Source: Nymphaea colorata (lineage: Eukaryota; Streptophyta; Magnoliopsida; Nymphaeales; Nymphaeaceae). From it: DNA of 64,000 nucleotides. Positions 11,540-21,348 of the stretch are shown here, one piece after another. Both the position numbers and the translations under genes were made by a program. Position 1 is the stretch's first letter. Each line of letters begins with the position of its first letter. Below the pieces are notes generated by a model. The model saw only the letters and a list, made by a program, of their open reading frames with translations, had not been told where the DNA came from and made no database searches. The stretch is taken from NCBI RefSeq assembly GCF_008831285.2, contig NC_045143.1, forward strand, positions 21,228,854-21,292,853, written 5' to 3'.

Positions 11540-11869
11540 GCTAAGATAGAACATAAACATGAACATAAATTGAAACATAGATCAGGAAGTAGTGACCACT
11601 CATGCATATTTTGTAATGGGTGTCCTACTATAGAACTTAGATTACAATGTAAAATTTGTATGGCTGAAACATGTAAATTCTGTTTGGAAGAAAGACTGTA
11701 TCAATTTATTCTAGAAAAGACTACAGGACAAAAAGATGACACTATAGATAAAATAATCCTTGTAGCAGAAAATAGAATGGATGACATAGAAAAAGCACTA
11801 GCTGCAGTAGAAATAAAGATAGGATCTTTAGAAAAGAAAGTAGTACAGCTTGACCCAACAGGATCCTAG
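11540..11869 (+). pseudogene. Badnavirus-type coat-protein C-terminal cysteine-rich domain
   Basis: The open frame has Cys spacing C-X2-C-X11-C-X2-C-X4-C-X2-C at 11603-11683 (CIFCNGC...QCKICMAETCKFC). That exact spacing is the second cysteine-rich motif described for badnaviruses and tungroviruses and is absent from most other caulimovirids. A charged, helical segment follows (VAENRMDDIEKALAAVEIKI), then a stop at 11867-11869. The sequence upstream of 11540 is the inverted RNase H remnant, so the N-terminal coat domain has been lost from this copy. Confidence 0.75.
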
Positions 11870-12445
11870 ATGCCGAATACCAACAACAAAGGTAAAGGCA
11901 TAATTCTAGAAAAAGGTGAAAGACCATTGACCACAATAACTTTTCTTAATGTGAATCTTGACCATAAAGAACAAAGGAGAACATCTATAAGAATTCCTTG
12001 TATATTCAAAACAGAGAAGTGAAAATTAGAAATAGATGCCTTAATGGACACCAGATGTAGTGTTTTTGTTAGATAAAGTGTTAGTCCCTTTAATATATTA
12101 TAGGAAGCTAGACCCTGCCTCTCAATTTTGGGTAGAACAAATGGACGGATATTTGCATAAATATGATGAAGAGATATGTAAATATAAAATAGCTTCTAGG
12201 ATCTCATAGAAGAGCATACTGCCTACCAACCAGGGCCCAAGACATTTATCAAATATATGCAATTGTATGATAGTACAAAATGCATTATAGGACTAAATTT
12301 CATTCTGAGAAATATGGCTGGATGTGTCATCACTAGGAAAGGCCTTTCTTTTCTTAATAATCAAATCCCTTGGGTAACAAAAAGAAAACCAGATGAAAGT
12401 AAAGTTTGTAAATGTAAACTTCCAGGAGCCTGTAAAGAAAGATAG
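11870..12445 (+). pseudogene. Pararetrovirus aspartic protease region, broken
   Basis: After several stops the protease active site reads IDALMDTRCSVFV, with the catalytic DTG changed to DTR at 12047-12055. A later conserved block (STKCIIGLNFIL, about 12278-12313) is the C-terminal part of the retropepsin fold. The open part 12257-12445 ends in a cysteine-containing tail. The family cleaves the viral polyprotein. With a lost active-site Gly and frame breaks this copy is dead. It lies between coat and reverse transcriptase, the normal badnavirus order. Confidence 0.6.
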
Positions 12446-12447
12446 AC

Positions 12448-13315
12448 TTGGCATACTTAGAAGAAGAAGATGACCTAGATGATTTAGAAATGACTCTTGA
12501 ATATAGTCCTATAGATATGCAAAAAATTTATAATAAACTAGAAACATGTGGCACAAAAATAGATGATTTACTCAGAATATTAGAAAAAGAAGAAATTGTA
12601 GGGGAAATACCTACAAAACAGTGTGATCGTAATAAATAGAATGCATATTACAAATAAAAGATTCAAGATTTACTATTTCCAATAAAAAGATAAATACTAC
12701 TAATAAAAATATCAAAGATTTTGAGACACATATAAATGATTTATTGAAACTAGGAGTCATAAGAAGAAGTATAAGCCCCACAGAAGCCCTGCTTTTGTTG
12801 TTAACAAACACCGTGAACAAGTTTGGGGAAAATCTAGAGTTGTCATAGATTATAGACAACTATACAATAGACGACTCTTATGACATACCCAACAAAACTG
12901 AATTAATCAATAGCATACAACATAGTAAAATATTTAGTGCAAATCTGGATTTTTATAGATAAAAATGCATAAGGATAGTATTCAATGGACTGCCTTCACT
13001 TGTCCTTTAGGAAATTTGAATGGTTGGTCATGCCTTTCAGCTTGAAACATGCTCCTGCTACATACCAATGAAAAATGGACTTGGTATTTGGCCAATATAA
13101 GGGATTTGCTTGCATTTATATAAACAATATCCTCGTCCATAGTAAAACCCAACTAGAACATGTAGGCCACCTAAGAATAGTACTTGGAGAACTTTTACAA
13201 AATGGAATTACAATCAATAGCAAAAAGGCACAATTCTAGGTGTAAAAATTGGTGAAGGAAAAATTAAATTACGACACATATAGCCACAAAAGCTTTAGAA
13301 TTTGAGGTTCATGAA
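12448..13315 (+). pseudogene. Pararetrovirus reverse transcriptase, broken, YxDD changed to YINN
   Basis: An acidic linker (12448-12639) leads into the polymerase. The N-terminal finger motif (LLKLGVIRRSISP), the VVIDYRQL block in another frame, motif B (FEWLVMPFSLKHAPATYQ, followed by a stop) and the catalytic strand YINNILVHS at 13117-13128 are visible. The canonical double Asp is double Asn. At least three frame changes and several stops interrupt it. It ends in the fragment that is duplicated at 8626, with the RNase H missing. Order and motifs fit Caulimoviridae polymerase. Confidence 0.75.
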
Positions 13316-13944
13316 GGGGGCCGGATTTGCACACAAAGCGCTGGTTCGCTTTTCCAACATGGGAGGCAGCGGAGAAGAGTGGAAAGGAAAGGAAGAGGAA
13401 GAAGGGAAGGAAGATAGCGGAACCAAGCACTTGTAAGTACTCGATAGAGGGTGTGGAAGTAGAAGAGGATGATCAATACAAACGCCAGGGTGGTGCTTAT
13501 ATAGGCACCGGACTTCAAAACAAATTACAACTTGAGAAAGGAATTGGATTCCTTTCCGAACAAACTAAACACTAACAAACAAAAACTGTTATATTCGAAG
13601 GAACTCGAAAGAGAACAACTGTTGTGTACTAGATGAGGTGGCAGTCGATCATGTCCAAAAAGTCAAAAAATGCTACAGTGCATAATAGTATCTGTCGCAG
13701 TGCTACAGTGCGCTGCGGTGACTACTACAGTAACCACCTTCACCTTTTCAAAAACGAGAAGCTGTGTGTCTTGTTACCTTCACTTTTTTGACACGTATGA
13801 GATTCCTTCGTCTTTTATTTCCTTTATCTTCACGCAACATTGTTTTATATTACATAAAGAAAGTTGACAACAACAACAATCTTTTAGAAGCTCCTCACGA
13901 TGATTTGCCTTAGGGTGTGACCTAGATCTTATCCTCAAAATAAC
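13316..13944 (+). other. Leader-like non-coding segment with promoter-like TATA (copy 2)
   Basis: This is homologous to 8751-9215 but longer. It has a GA-rich start, a TATA-like word in GCTTATATAGGCACC (about 13497-13511), GCTACAGT repeats at about 13672-13735 and the ATGAGATTC block. The G run of copy 1 is absent. It precedes the inverted repeat at 13945 and the small ORFs, which suits a viral intergenic or leader region. The ORF at 13327-13575 is not convincing as a gene. Confidence 0.4.
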
Positions 13945-14045
13945 CTTTTGATTTCTAAGCCGTGTCTGTTTAAAAACTTAACAATATTAGATACACTATA
14001 TCAAATACATTTACACTAGTTAAAGTTAGAATTAAATTTGTGATT
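13945..14045. repeat. Left arm of a 100-bp inverted repeat in the viral block
   Basis: The sequence around TTAACAATATTAGATACACT matches the reverse complement of 17640-17740 with few differences. The arms enclose 3.6 kb containing the small ORFs, movement protein, ORFX and coat remnant. Confidence 0.7.
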
Positions 14046-14110
14046 ACTTATTAAGCAATATAAAAGGACTTATTTTACTTAACTTATAAGATTTTCTATC
14101 ACACCATCAT

Positions 14111-14221
14111 ATGAATAGATTAGAATATTTGAATCCAGAAACATACCCAAAGCATAAGACACTAAAAACAAGCAAACTTTACAAATCATGTCTGTTTTTA
14201 TTATACTTATTATATTTTTAA
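14111..14221 (+). CDS. Small viral ORF1 (36 codons), intact
   Basis: The frame opens at ATG 14111 about 50 bp after a TATA-like TATAAAAGG (14058-14066) and ends with TAA immediately followed by the ATG of ORF2 (TAAATG). The product starts MNRLEYLNPETYPKHKTL and ends in a hydrophobic run of Leu, Tyr and Phe that could insert in a membrane. Badnaviruses and tungroviruses have small ORFs in this position, usually longer than this. No homology can be shown for so short a peptide, so the assignment rests on position and compact spacing. Confidence 0.4.
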   Translation: MNRLEYLNPETYPKHKTLKTSKLYKSCLFLLYLLYF

Positions 14222-14555
14222 ATGGGTGATAAAGAAGACATCTACATAGAGAGTCCAAAAGACACAAGAACCTATTACCCAGATACCGAAGGACTAAGCA
14301 AATATGATCCAACTAGCAATTCTGATGAAATAATAGTTGGACAATTAAACATGATAATTATTATGATAACAAAATTAAGCCAGAAAATTAGCCAACTCGA
14401 ACGAACTTTTGGTAAAAGACCAGATCCACACAGAGCAAATCTAGATGAACTAACAAAAAACTAGACAATCTAAATATAGGAAATGGTGGAATAAAACACA
14501 CCCTACTCCTAACCCTATTCCCAAAAGTATTGCTTTTCTAGAAGATAGAAGATAA
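14222..14555 (+). pseudogene. Viral ORF2-like (virion-associated-type) frame with one frameshift
   Basis: The first 80 codons are open (14222-14464). The product is acidic at the N-terminus and has a heptad-like segment (GQLNMIIIMITKLSQKIS). A shift in an A-run near 14457 moves into a second frame with a basic, proline-containing tail (KTHPTPNPIPKS) that stops at 14553-14555, overlapping the next ATG by one base (TAATGA). The coiled-coil plus basic-tail layout and the stop/start overlap are features of badnavirus ORF2, whose product associates with virions and binds nucleic acid. The assignment is by architecture only. Confidence 0.45.
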
Positions 14556-15186
14556 TGACTACAAGACATTCCTTTTCCTATATTAGTAGAACCCTTAGTA
14601 ATACTAATGAAATAAGACAGATAGATGAGAATCTATTAACTAGAATAATCCAAAGTTAAGGTCCTAGCTCCATAACGTTAGAAGAAATAATAGATGTAAA
14701 TAGAGATTTAAAAATTTACAATAGCTATCAGTTAACCCTATTAAATCCAAGAACATTATATAGGACAGGCTTTTGGAGCATAAATCCGCAATTAGTTAGG
14801 ATAAGTAGAGAAGAAGAAGTTTGTGTAACTACTCAACATCAAAATATTGGCATCGTGAGTTAAGAAAGTATTAATCGATTATTCCAAAATCATAATAGGT
14901 TTATTCATCTTGAGTTAATAATTATCAGAATTAAAGGATTAGCTAGAAGAAACTTAGCGACAAAAGTTTAAATCACTTTTCCAAGGTAGGTTTTGAAGTG
15001 ATAATCTACAACACAAATCTTATTTTTAATTTGGGGGATTTTCCCAAAAAGAAGTTTATCACGTACCTTCTCAAATGGATGATGCTTAAGTTTTACATAG
15101 GAAGCACTGTACCCATAGGAAGTTTAACCATAACTTGCAAGGGTCAAGTTTTACCGAACTTGACAAACATTAGGCTGCTGGGTTAA
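14555..15186 (+). pseudogene. Pararetrovirus movement protein region (copy 2), broken
   Basis: The ATG at 14555 overlaps the ORF2 stop. An N-terminal part with stops (35th codon and later) includes LLNPRTLYRTGFWS and FIHLELIIIRIKGLARR. A frame change near 14985 leads to the core FNLGDFPK...LKFYIGSTVPIGSLTI. The arrangement at the start of the large ORF matches badnavirus ORF3, which opens with a 30K-type movement domain. The coat domain that should follow is missing. Instead the sequence meets ORFX in the opposite direction within 45 bp, exactly as in copy 1. Confidence 0.6.
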
Positions 15187-15228
15187 GGACTCAACAACTC
15201 CATCCCTACTTTGATTAAATAATGTCTA

Positions 15229-16534
15229 CTACCATGCTGGGTCCATTTCTTCTTCAGTATCTGAGTGCTCGTTGAAGAAGGGAACCGTCAAAGCACAGTC
15301 TTTACCATGATCTCCTAGTTCATGAATTTGCCATCCTGTATTGTTTTGGGCAAAATGATCTCGTAATCCTGGCTTCATGCAAATATGGTTTTGAAAGGGT
15401 ATGACCATGGATACATCCTTAGAGTCAAAAACATATATTCTGGTATTCCTATCTTCTACAATGAGGCTATGTGGGTGTTGCCATTTTTTCAATTGTTGTG
15501 ACATCTTGAATTCTCTCCATCTTGTGAGCTCATCATACCATTCGTCTAAAGGTGCTCCTGGCACTTTTGTAAGAGGCAGGGTAACTTGTGAAGGGGTAGC
15601 AAAAGAATATGTCCAGATAACTATTTTTTGTTTTTCGTCACACATATAATTATGTCGGAGGAACTACATCAATTTCTAGATTTACAAAGCCTTCTGTAAC
15701 CCAGTCGTTACTGAATATTTGTTCTACTATGTGAGCTAGACGCCAATTGAACCTTATCATACGAGTCTGTTCTACTGCTATTACGATAATCTTTTTTAGG
15801 TATTCTTGTTCCATGAGATTCTGTAAAGAAATATGCATATCAAACACCTCCATATCTGTCCATTTTTTTAGATTACTGCTTGTTAAGATGATCCCAAATC
15901 CTTTATAACATTCACAAAAGGAATTGTCTACATGTTTTTTCTGCTGAAATTTGACTAGGCAGAATTTTAGTCCCTTTTTTCGTAATCCAAAGTTTCTGGC
16001 AAGGAATCTTAATAAATCTTGGATACGTCCTTGCTCCAACCTTTTCTTCTGGAGTACTATTTTGTAGACCTATTCTTTTACTGTGTCTATTTTCAGGGGA
16101 AAGCTTTGTCTTTTTTCTTCCCACTGTTTTTCCATTTTTTTCCCACTGCTCCTTTAGTAATTTTGCTTTGGCTGTTGACTGCTTCAATTTTTCAGTCATA
16201 TCTTCTAATGTTTCCTTAGATAGATTTAGTTCTTTACAAGTATCTTTCAACTTTAGGTTCAGTCTAGAAAAACAGGGGTTTGGGTAGGATCGAGAAAGAG
16301 CTTGATTTGGCTTTGTGTATTCTTTATGCTGAGGTAGGTTGCCAAGATGCTTAGAATTTTAGAAAATGTTAGGTTTTTCCTATTGTGCCAAAGGTTGTCT
16401 AATAAAACATGGTCTTTTTGGTCAAGGGTCATGCCGGGTAGAGTTAGGAAAGAAAGATTGGAATCTGAAGGAAATATAGGCAAACCTAGATCTGGGTCTA
16501 TTTGGACTAGTTGGGTTTGATTGGAAGAGGCCAT
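15229..16534 (-). pseudogene. ORFX, unrecognised coiled-coil ORF linked to the pararetrovirus (copy 2)
   Basis: About 435 codons run from ATG 16534 to TAG 15229-15231 with three frame breaks (segments 16534-16259, 16250-15912, 16039-15650, 15645-15229). In order it has an N-terminal region (MASSNQTQLVQIDPDLGLP), a coiled coil (KETLEDMTEKLKQSTAKAKL), a basic KKTK segment, CECYKGFGII...NLKKW, FNWRLAHIVEQIF...GFVNLEIDVVPP and an acidic end (EHSDTEEEMDPAW). Copy 1 has the same order and a shared leader. No domain is recognised. Its position after the polymerase in copy 1 suggests a viral accessory protein. Confidence 0.6.
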
Positions 16535-16840
16535 ATTTCTTGAAACAAAACTTTATATTAGGTAAAAGAATGCATTCTATGTTGTCTATTGTGCCTAATG
16601 TCTATTCACAAAATATCAACAATTCTAATCATATAATGCAAAAATCATTTAAACAAACTACTAGTCACCATTCATATTATCTAACATGTATTGTAGGTTG
16701 GTTGAAGTTGACACTTTGTTTTGGACTTCTTCACCATACTTTTTGTTTGATTCGAGTATATTGTGACTGATGCGACTATTAACGCATGGTTCTTCATCAG
16801 AGGAATTATCATGACATGGATCACCTATTGAAACAATGCT
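16535..16840 (-). other. ORFX leader and coat-protein C-terminal tail
   Basis: The part at 16555-16620 carries the leader shared with copy 1 (TAGACAACATAGAATGCATT on the minus strand). The rest continues an acidic coat-protein tail (for example DNSSDEEPCVNSR). Confidence 0.4.
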
Positions 16841-17640
16841 ATAAATGCTTTTTGTATCACTAATATATTCATCTTAGGCTAGTACATCTTCATTTACATA
16901 GTTAACTAAGATTGAGGCTTTATTATATAGATTGTTTTGTTTAGAACAATCTCTAGCTAAATATTCAGGAATTCCACAGGTAAAGCATGTTAATTTGTTC
17001 TTATAATCTCGCTGGGTATTATATTTGCTAACCAGTCTATGTTTGTCTAGGTATGGCTTCCTAGCATTATATTTTCAAAGGTAATATTTTCTCCTTTTGT
17101 CTTTTGTTTTATATGTTTTTGAGCGTCTAGGTTCTTTATCATATCTTTGTGGTGCATATATTTGTTTACAAAAACTATATTCTCCTTTTAATTGTTGAGT
17201 AATGGTTATTTCAGTACACTTTTTACCAATTCATCGATAATAAATTGGATCCTTATGCTAATGTTATCTAATTGAGGTATTTGTTTCTTTTTCTTTGTAT
17301 TTTATATGAATTTCAGAACCCAATGGATTTGGTAGTTTAAGAAATAAGTTTTCTCCTATTTTCTTATTATAAAAACATCGTGATAAAGAGCTATATTAAA
17401 AGAAATCTTGTAAAAAAGGTTTTTATATATCACCAGTCTTTGATTTGGAGTTGTTCTAATTTTCTAATCGAATTTTGCTTTTGTTTATCAAATCCTATGT
17501 TTGGTTGATATAATAATAGGAGTAATTGTATTTTATTTGTAAAATTATAAATGTTTTTTCCTCATAGAATTTCTTTTTGTAAGTCTTGAGGATGTTCTCC
17601 TAAAGACTTTTCTGCCCAAGTATATTAAGAATTCTCGAAT
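16841..17640 (-). pseudogene. Pararetrovirus coat protein, broken
   Basis: Fragments in all three minus-strand frames match the conserved core of caulimovirid coat proteins: a KLEQLQIKDW.YIKTFF block near 17440-17490, a KLPNPLGSEI-like block near 17330, and a zinc knuckle CFTCGIPEYLARDC at 16946-16987. In the knuckle the usual His is Tyr, and the first Cys of the badnavirus-type C-X-C-X2-C pattern is Leu. Frameshifts and stops are numerous. It lies upstream of ORFX with protease and polymerase deleted between them. The family forms the bacilliform or isometric capsid and binds pregenomic RNA. Confidence 0.6.
17207..17285. repeat. Inverted repeat arm within the coat remnant
   Basis: The sequence around TCGATAATAAATTGGATCC is repeated inverted at 17880-17955 nearly without change. 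It corresponds to part of the coat reading frame, so a coat fragment was duplicated in the opposite orientation. Confidence 0.8.
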
Positions 17641-17740
17641 TTACTTCTAACTTTAACTAGTGTAAATGTATCTGATATAGTGTATCTAATATTGTTAAGT
17701 TTTTAAACAGACAAGGTTTAGAAATCAAAATGTGTGCTAA
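17640..17740. repeat. Right arm of the 100-bp inverted repeat
   Basis: Reverse-complement partner of 13945-14045. Confidence 0.7.
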
Positions 17741-17879
17741 TTTTAACTAGTTCAACTATTGGATGAAAGATAATGGAGAAAACAGATGACGTAAATCCCA
17801 TTCATGTTCATTTAATTTTGTGATTTCAACACCATAAATGTCATTTGTATTTATACAAACTTGAGACTTGTACCCCATC

Positions 17880-18000
17880 CAGTTAGATAACATTAGCATA
17901 AGGATCCAATTTATTATCGATGAATTGGTAAAAAAGTGTACTGAAATAACCATTACACGACAATTAATGTATGAATATAGTTTGTATAATGTAAAGAAAA
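17880..18000 (+). pseudogene. Inverted duplicate fragment of the coat protein
   Basis: In the plus direction the frame reads DNISIRIQFIIDELVKK, the same coat segment found on the minus strand at 17207-17285. It is a short remnant near the right boundary of the viral block. Confidence 0.6.
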
Positions 18001-18080
18001 AGAGTAATTGTTTAAAGTGTACCCCATTCAGTTAACATTAGATATTTAAGGTGTACACTTTATATGAATTGTATACTTTA

Positions 18081-18157
18081 GATGAATGGTATGTGAGCTC
18101 ATCATGCCATTCGTGTGAATATCTAGACGAATGGTATGTGAGCTCATCATACCATTT
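18081..18157. repeat. Two 31-bp units derived from ORFX at the edge of the viral block
   Basis: GATGAATGGTATGTGAGCTC at 18081 and GACGAATGGTATGTGAGCTC at 18126 begin two units with a 45-bp period. The second contains TGTGAGCTCATCATACCATT, identical to 15523-15542 inside ORFX. Each unit is nearly palindromic. They mark the last viral-derived sequence before the right direct repeat. Confidence 0.6.
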
Positions 18158-18171
18158 GATTAAATTTATGA

Positions 18172-18699
18172 GAATTGGCATTTTCAAAAATCTGAAAATT
18201 AATAACAAATAAATATATTTAATATGAAAAAATTGTAGAACTAATTTGTTTGAAAGATAAACAATACAATGTGCAAATGGATCAATTTATAAGTTGTTGT
18301 ATTTATGTAATTAAGAAAACTAATATATTAAGAGGGCTAACCCAAAGAGCTAGTGATGATGTGGAATGAATGAAGATTTGACGTCGTTGAACACTCTTTA
18401 TACATATGTAAAGCAAATTAGTTAATCAACTCAATGAAATGAAAAAATTTCCTTAAACAATGTATTTTGTAAATGAGAACTAATATGGGTCACCTGATTT
18501 AATAATTATCAATAAGTGATAATGAAAAAACGTTGTCTACTAAATTAAATTTGTCGTTATTTTAAAATATAAAAATCATAGTTCAATATGCACATACAAT
18601 ATGTTAAAAGTATGAAAGGCACATAAATAATTTATTTATACAACAACTATTTTAATAATTAATCAAACATATCATTTTTGTATAGACATGCAACCTCAT
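18172..18699 (+). repeat. Right copy of the 530-bp direct repeat
   Basis: Same orientation as 8095-8622. The copies diverge by scattered substitutions only, which suggests they were once identical. Confidence 0.8.
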
Positions 18700-21340
18700 A
18701 AAAATTTTATTCAGTTGATAAAATAGTTGTTTAGATAAGTATTTAGAAAAAGAGAATAACTTAAAATTTCCACATCGGGAATTAAACCCAAGTTTTATTA
18801 AACTATTTATGTAGTTACAACTATTTAGTTAAACTAACTTATGCAATCAGTGAATGCATCAAGGAATGTTCTTTGCAATAGCTTAGCCTTCGTGAGAAGG
18901 AGAACGACTCAAATTCGCTCTCGTTTATAAAACAATCGAGCTCGAATTTAACGTATACTTGAATTGTTAAACAAGTCAAGTTTGAGTTATAAGAACACAA
19001 CTCAATTAAGCTCGCTTGGCTGGACTTGTAATTAAACCAATGTTGTCAAAATTATTTTTTAAATCAAATCAAAAAGTTAAAAAGTTCACAGTATCAATAA
19101 ATCAAATTAGAATAAGAATTAAAATGGGATACCAGGCCAGGGGCTCGTCGGGCTTTCAGGAAGACAGGCCTAGACCTTGAAAATGCACTGAGGGCAACTG
19201 TGCCTTGCAAGAAACCCCACCGCACTTGGGCTCGTGCTTGGGTTGACATTTGGCCGAGTCTTATTTCAGTTATTTTTATTAATTTTAAATGTAATTATAT
19301 ATATATATGCATATAATATAAATATATTAATTTTTCATACTAAATTTGAAATGTGCCCAACCACACTTAATTGAAATCACTTGTGAAATGGGATGGTTAA
19401 AAATGTATTTTGATTAAAAAAAATTTAAAAGTATTAAAAAATAAAACATATATTAAAAAAATTTAAAAGTGATGTAAAAGCTTTATCATATTGAAAAAAA
19501 ATGGTAAAGAAGCTTCACACATATTCCCCTTTGGTTGTAAAAAAGTTTTTCTTTCTATTGGTGGTTGATGTACGTTTCGTTTCTTCCTCAGGAAAGAGGG
19601 ATTGCTGAAAGAGAAGGATAACAATGGAAAGAGTGACACTCTTCCTCTCTCTCTCTATTCTTTGTGTTCCTTGTTTAGTTGTTTTTTTTTTTTTTTTGCT
19701 ATTTGTTTTGTTCTTGGGTTGATTTTGCTCTTTGTTCTGTTCTTAGGTTCTCTCTCAAACATTTTTTTTTGTTTTGTTCTGTTTGCTCTTTGTTCTGTTC
19801 TTGGGTTGTTTCACTTCTGCCTTTTTCCATGTATGTTCTTTCTTCTGATGTTAGTTTTTGTGGCAAAGCTGCATGTTTGAAAAAATGTTTGGTTCTCATG
19901 AACAAGTATGATTTCTTGATCTAAAGTTTTATAACTACAAGAATGGGAAAAAAATCTTGGGGGTACTAAAGATAGAGGAGCCATAACTTTTAATGATCAT
20001 TTGAAGCCAAAAAACATTATTAGCAGAGCAATGATTAGATATATTAGATAACTACATGAATTCTTGATGCTTGTGCAGCCAGATCTAAATTTTTTATGCT
20101 AAATTGCTAATGGTAGCTTGTTGTTGATGAGTCCAAGGACATGCATGAGAAATAGTGTCGTCACTTCCTTTTCGTTGACTTGACGTTTGAATTGTCGATC
20201 ATTTGATCTTGATACGGCTTGTGCTTTTATATAGAATTGTTCATTGTATGCTTGTTTAAATGCTGGTTTGGTACCATAATCATGTAGTGTCTGTTCCATT
20301 GGGTTTTTTTTTTAATTTTTATTTCTGCAAAGTACTGTTTTTCTTTGGCAAGACATGAATCACATGATTCATCAGTAAGCAATGAGTTACTAATTTCCTG
20401 TTTCTGTGTTATTATTTAATTTACTAATACTCCCCTTTCTGTTTGCTTAGTTTCATTTTTTGAAACAAGCTAGATTCCATTAATGAATGGCTCTCATAAT
20501 TTTTAAAATGTATGCTTGCCTTCTTCTGCTTCATATTTCCTTCTCATGTTCTTTTCGTCTATGAATTGTTTGAATAACAAGTATGAATGAGGTGAGAGGT
20601 ACTTATTATCTGTAAATGCTTAGGGGCCTTTTAATCTTGGGCTATGTGTTAGATGCTGTTCATCTTAGCATCAATTGCTCTAGATCTTTATGTGGACCAT
20701 CCAAAGCATAAGGAATCCATGAATGGTCCTTAATGCCCTTTGTGGTGGATGGGGGGCGTCCAAGGGACTCTTCACTTGATCTCCACCCTCACATGTTATA
20801 TTTAGCTTGACTCTTATAAAATGATAATTTCACCAAAAGGCATCAACATCTATGAGTTCAAGGATTCATGGAATATTTTTTGTCTTCAGCCTTTGGCCTT
20901 TATTTTTTGGCCGATACTACTATTTTATAATCCCATTTTCTTGCTTTCTGCAGAACTATATAATTGTAGAGTAAATTGTGTATGGTTGAAGTGGCTCGTT
21001 AGTGTTTGGGGTGATTTTGATGTGAATGGCAATAGGCCTTTACGGTACAATAAACTTTGTTTTTCTATTAGTTCTTATCTAATAGAATTTTAGATAAATT
21101 TTATATTTATGTGACGTATCTTGTCAAAATCTCAGCATGGCTTAGTAGAGAAATATTTTAGGCAGGCCTAGACAAGCAAGAAAAGTAAATAAAGGAAAAA
21201 AAATATTGACGATGATGGAGGAGGCAGAGGAGAAGATATTCGACAACCAAAAATAGGTTTGTTTCTCTCTACATCCATGAACTTTGCAAGTGTATGTTAT
21301 TTCTTGTGAAGTATTAGATGTTCAACAATTTTACCGTTTG
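18700..21340. other. AT-rich interior of the hAT element with repeat remnants
   Basis: At 18885-19040 there is a GCTCGAATTT-type repeat. At 19130-19260 there is a GC-richer fragment with GGGCTCGTCGGGC wording. At 19725-19806 a TGCTCTTTGTTCTGTTCTT word is repeated. The pyrimidine-rich part at 19600-19830 could be the leader or first intron of the transposase gene. No separate gene is recognised. Confidence 0.4.
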
Positions 21341-21348
21341 GTAATTCC

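Noticed and set aside
8095-18699. Direct repeats as LTRs of a retrotransposon
   Set aside because: No TG...CA ends, no primer-binding site or polypurine tract, and the enclosed ORFs are scrambled pararetrovirus parts in both orientations.
19602-19924. Hydrophobic ORFs of 81-92 codons
   Set aside because: Produced by T-rich repeated wording (TTTGTTCTGTTCTT). Not protein-like.
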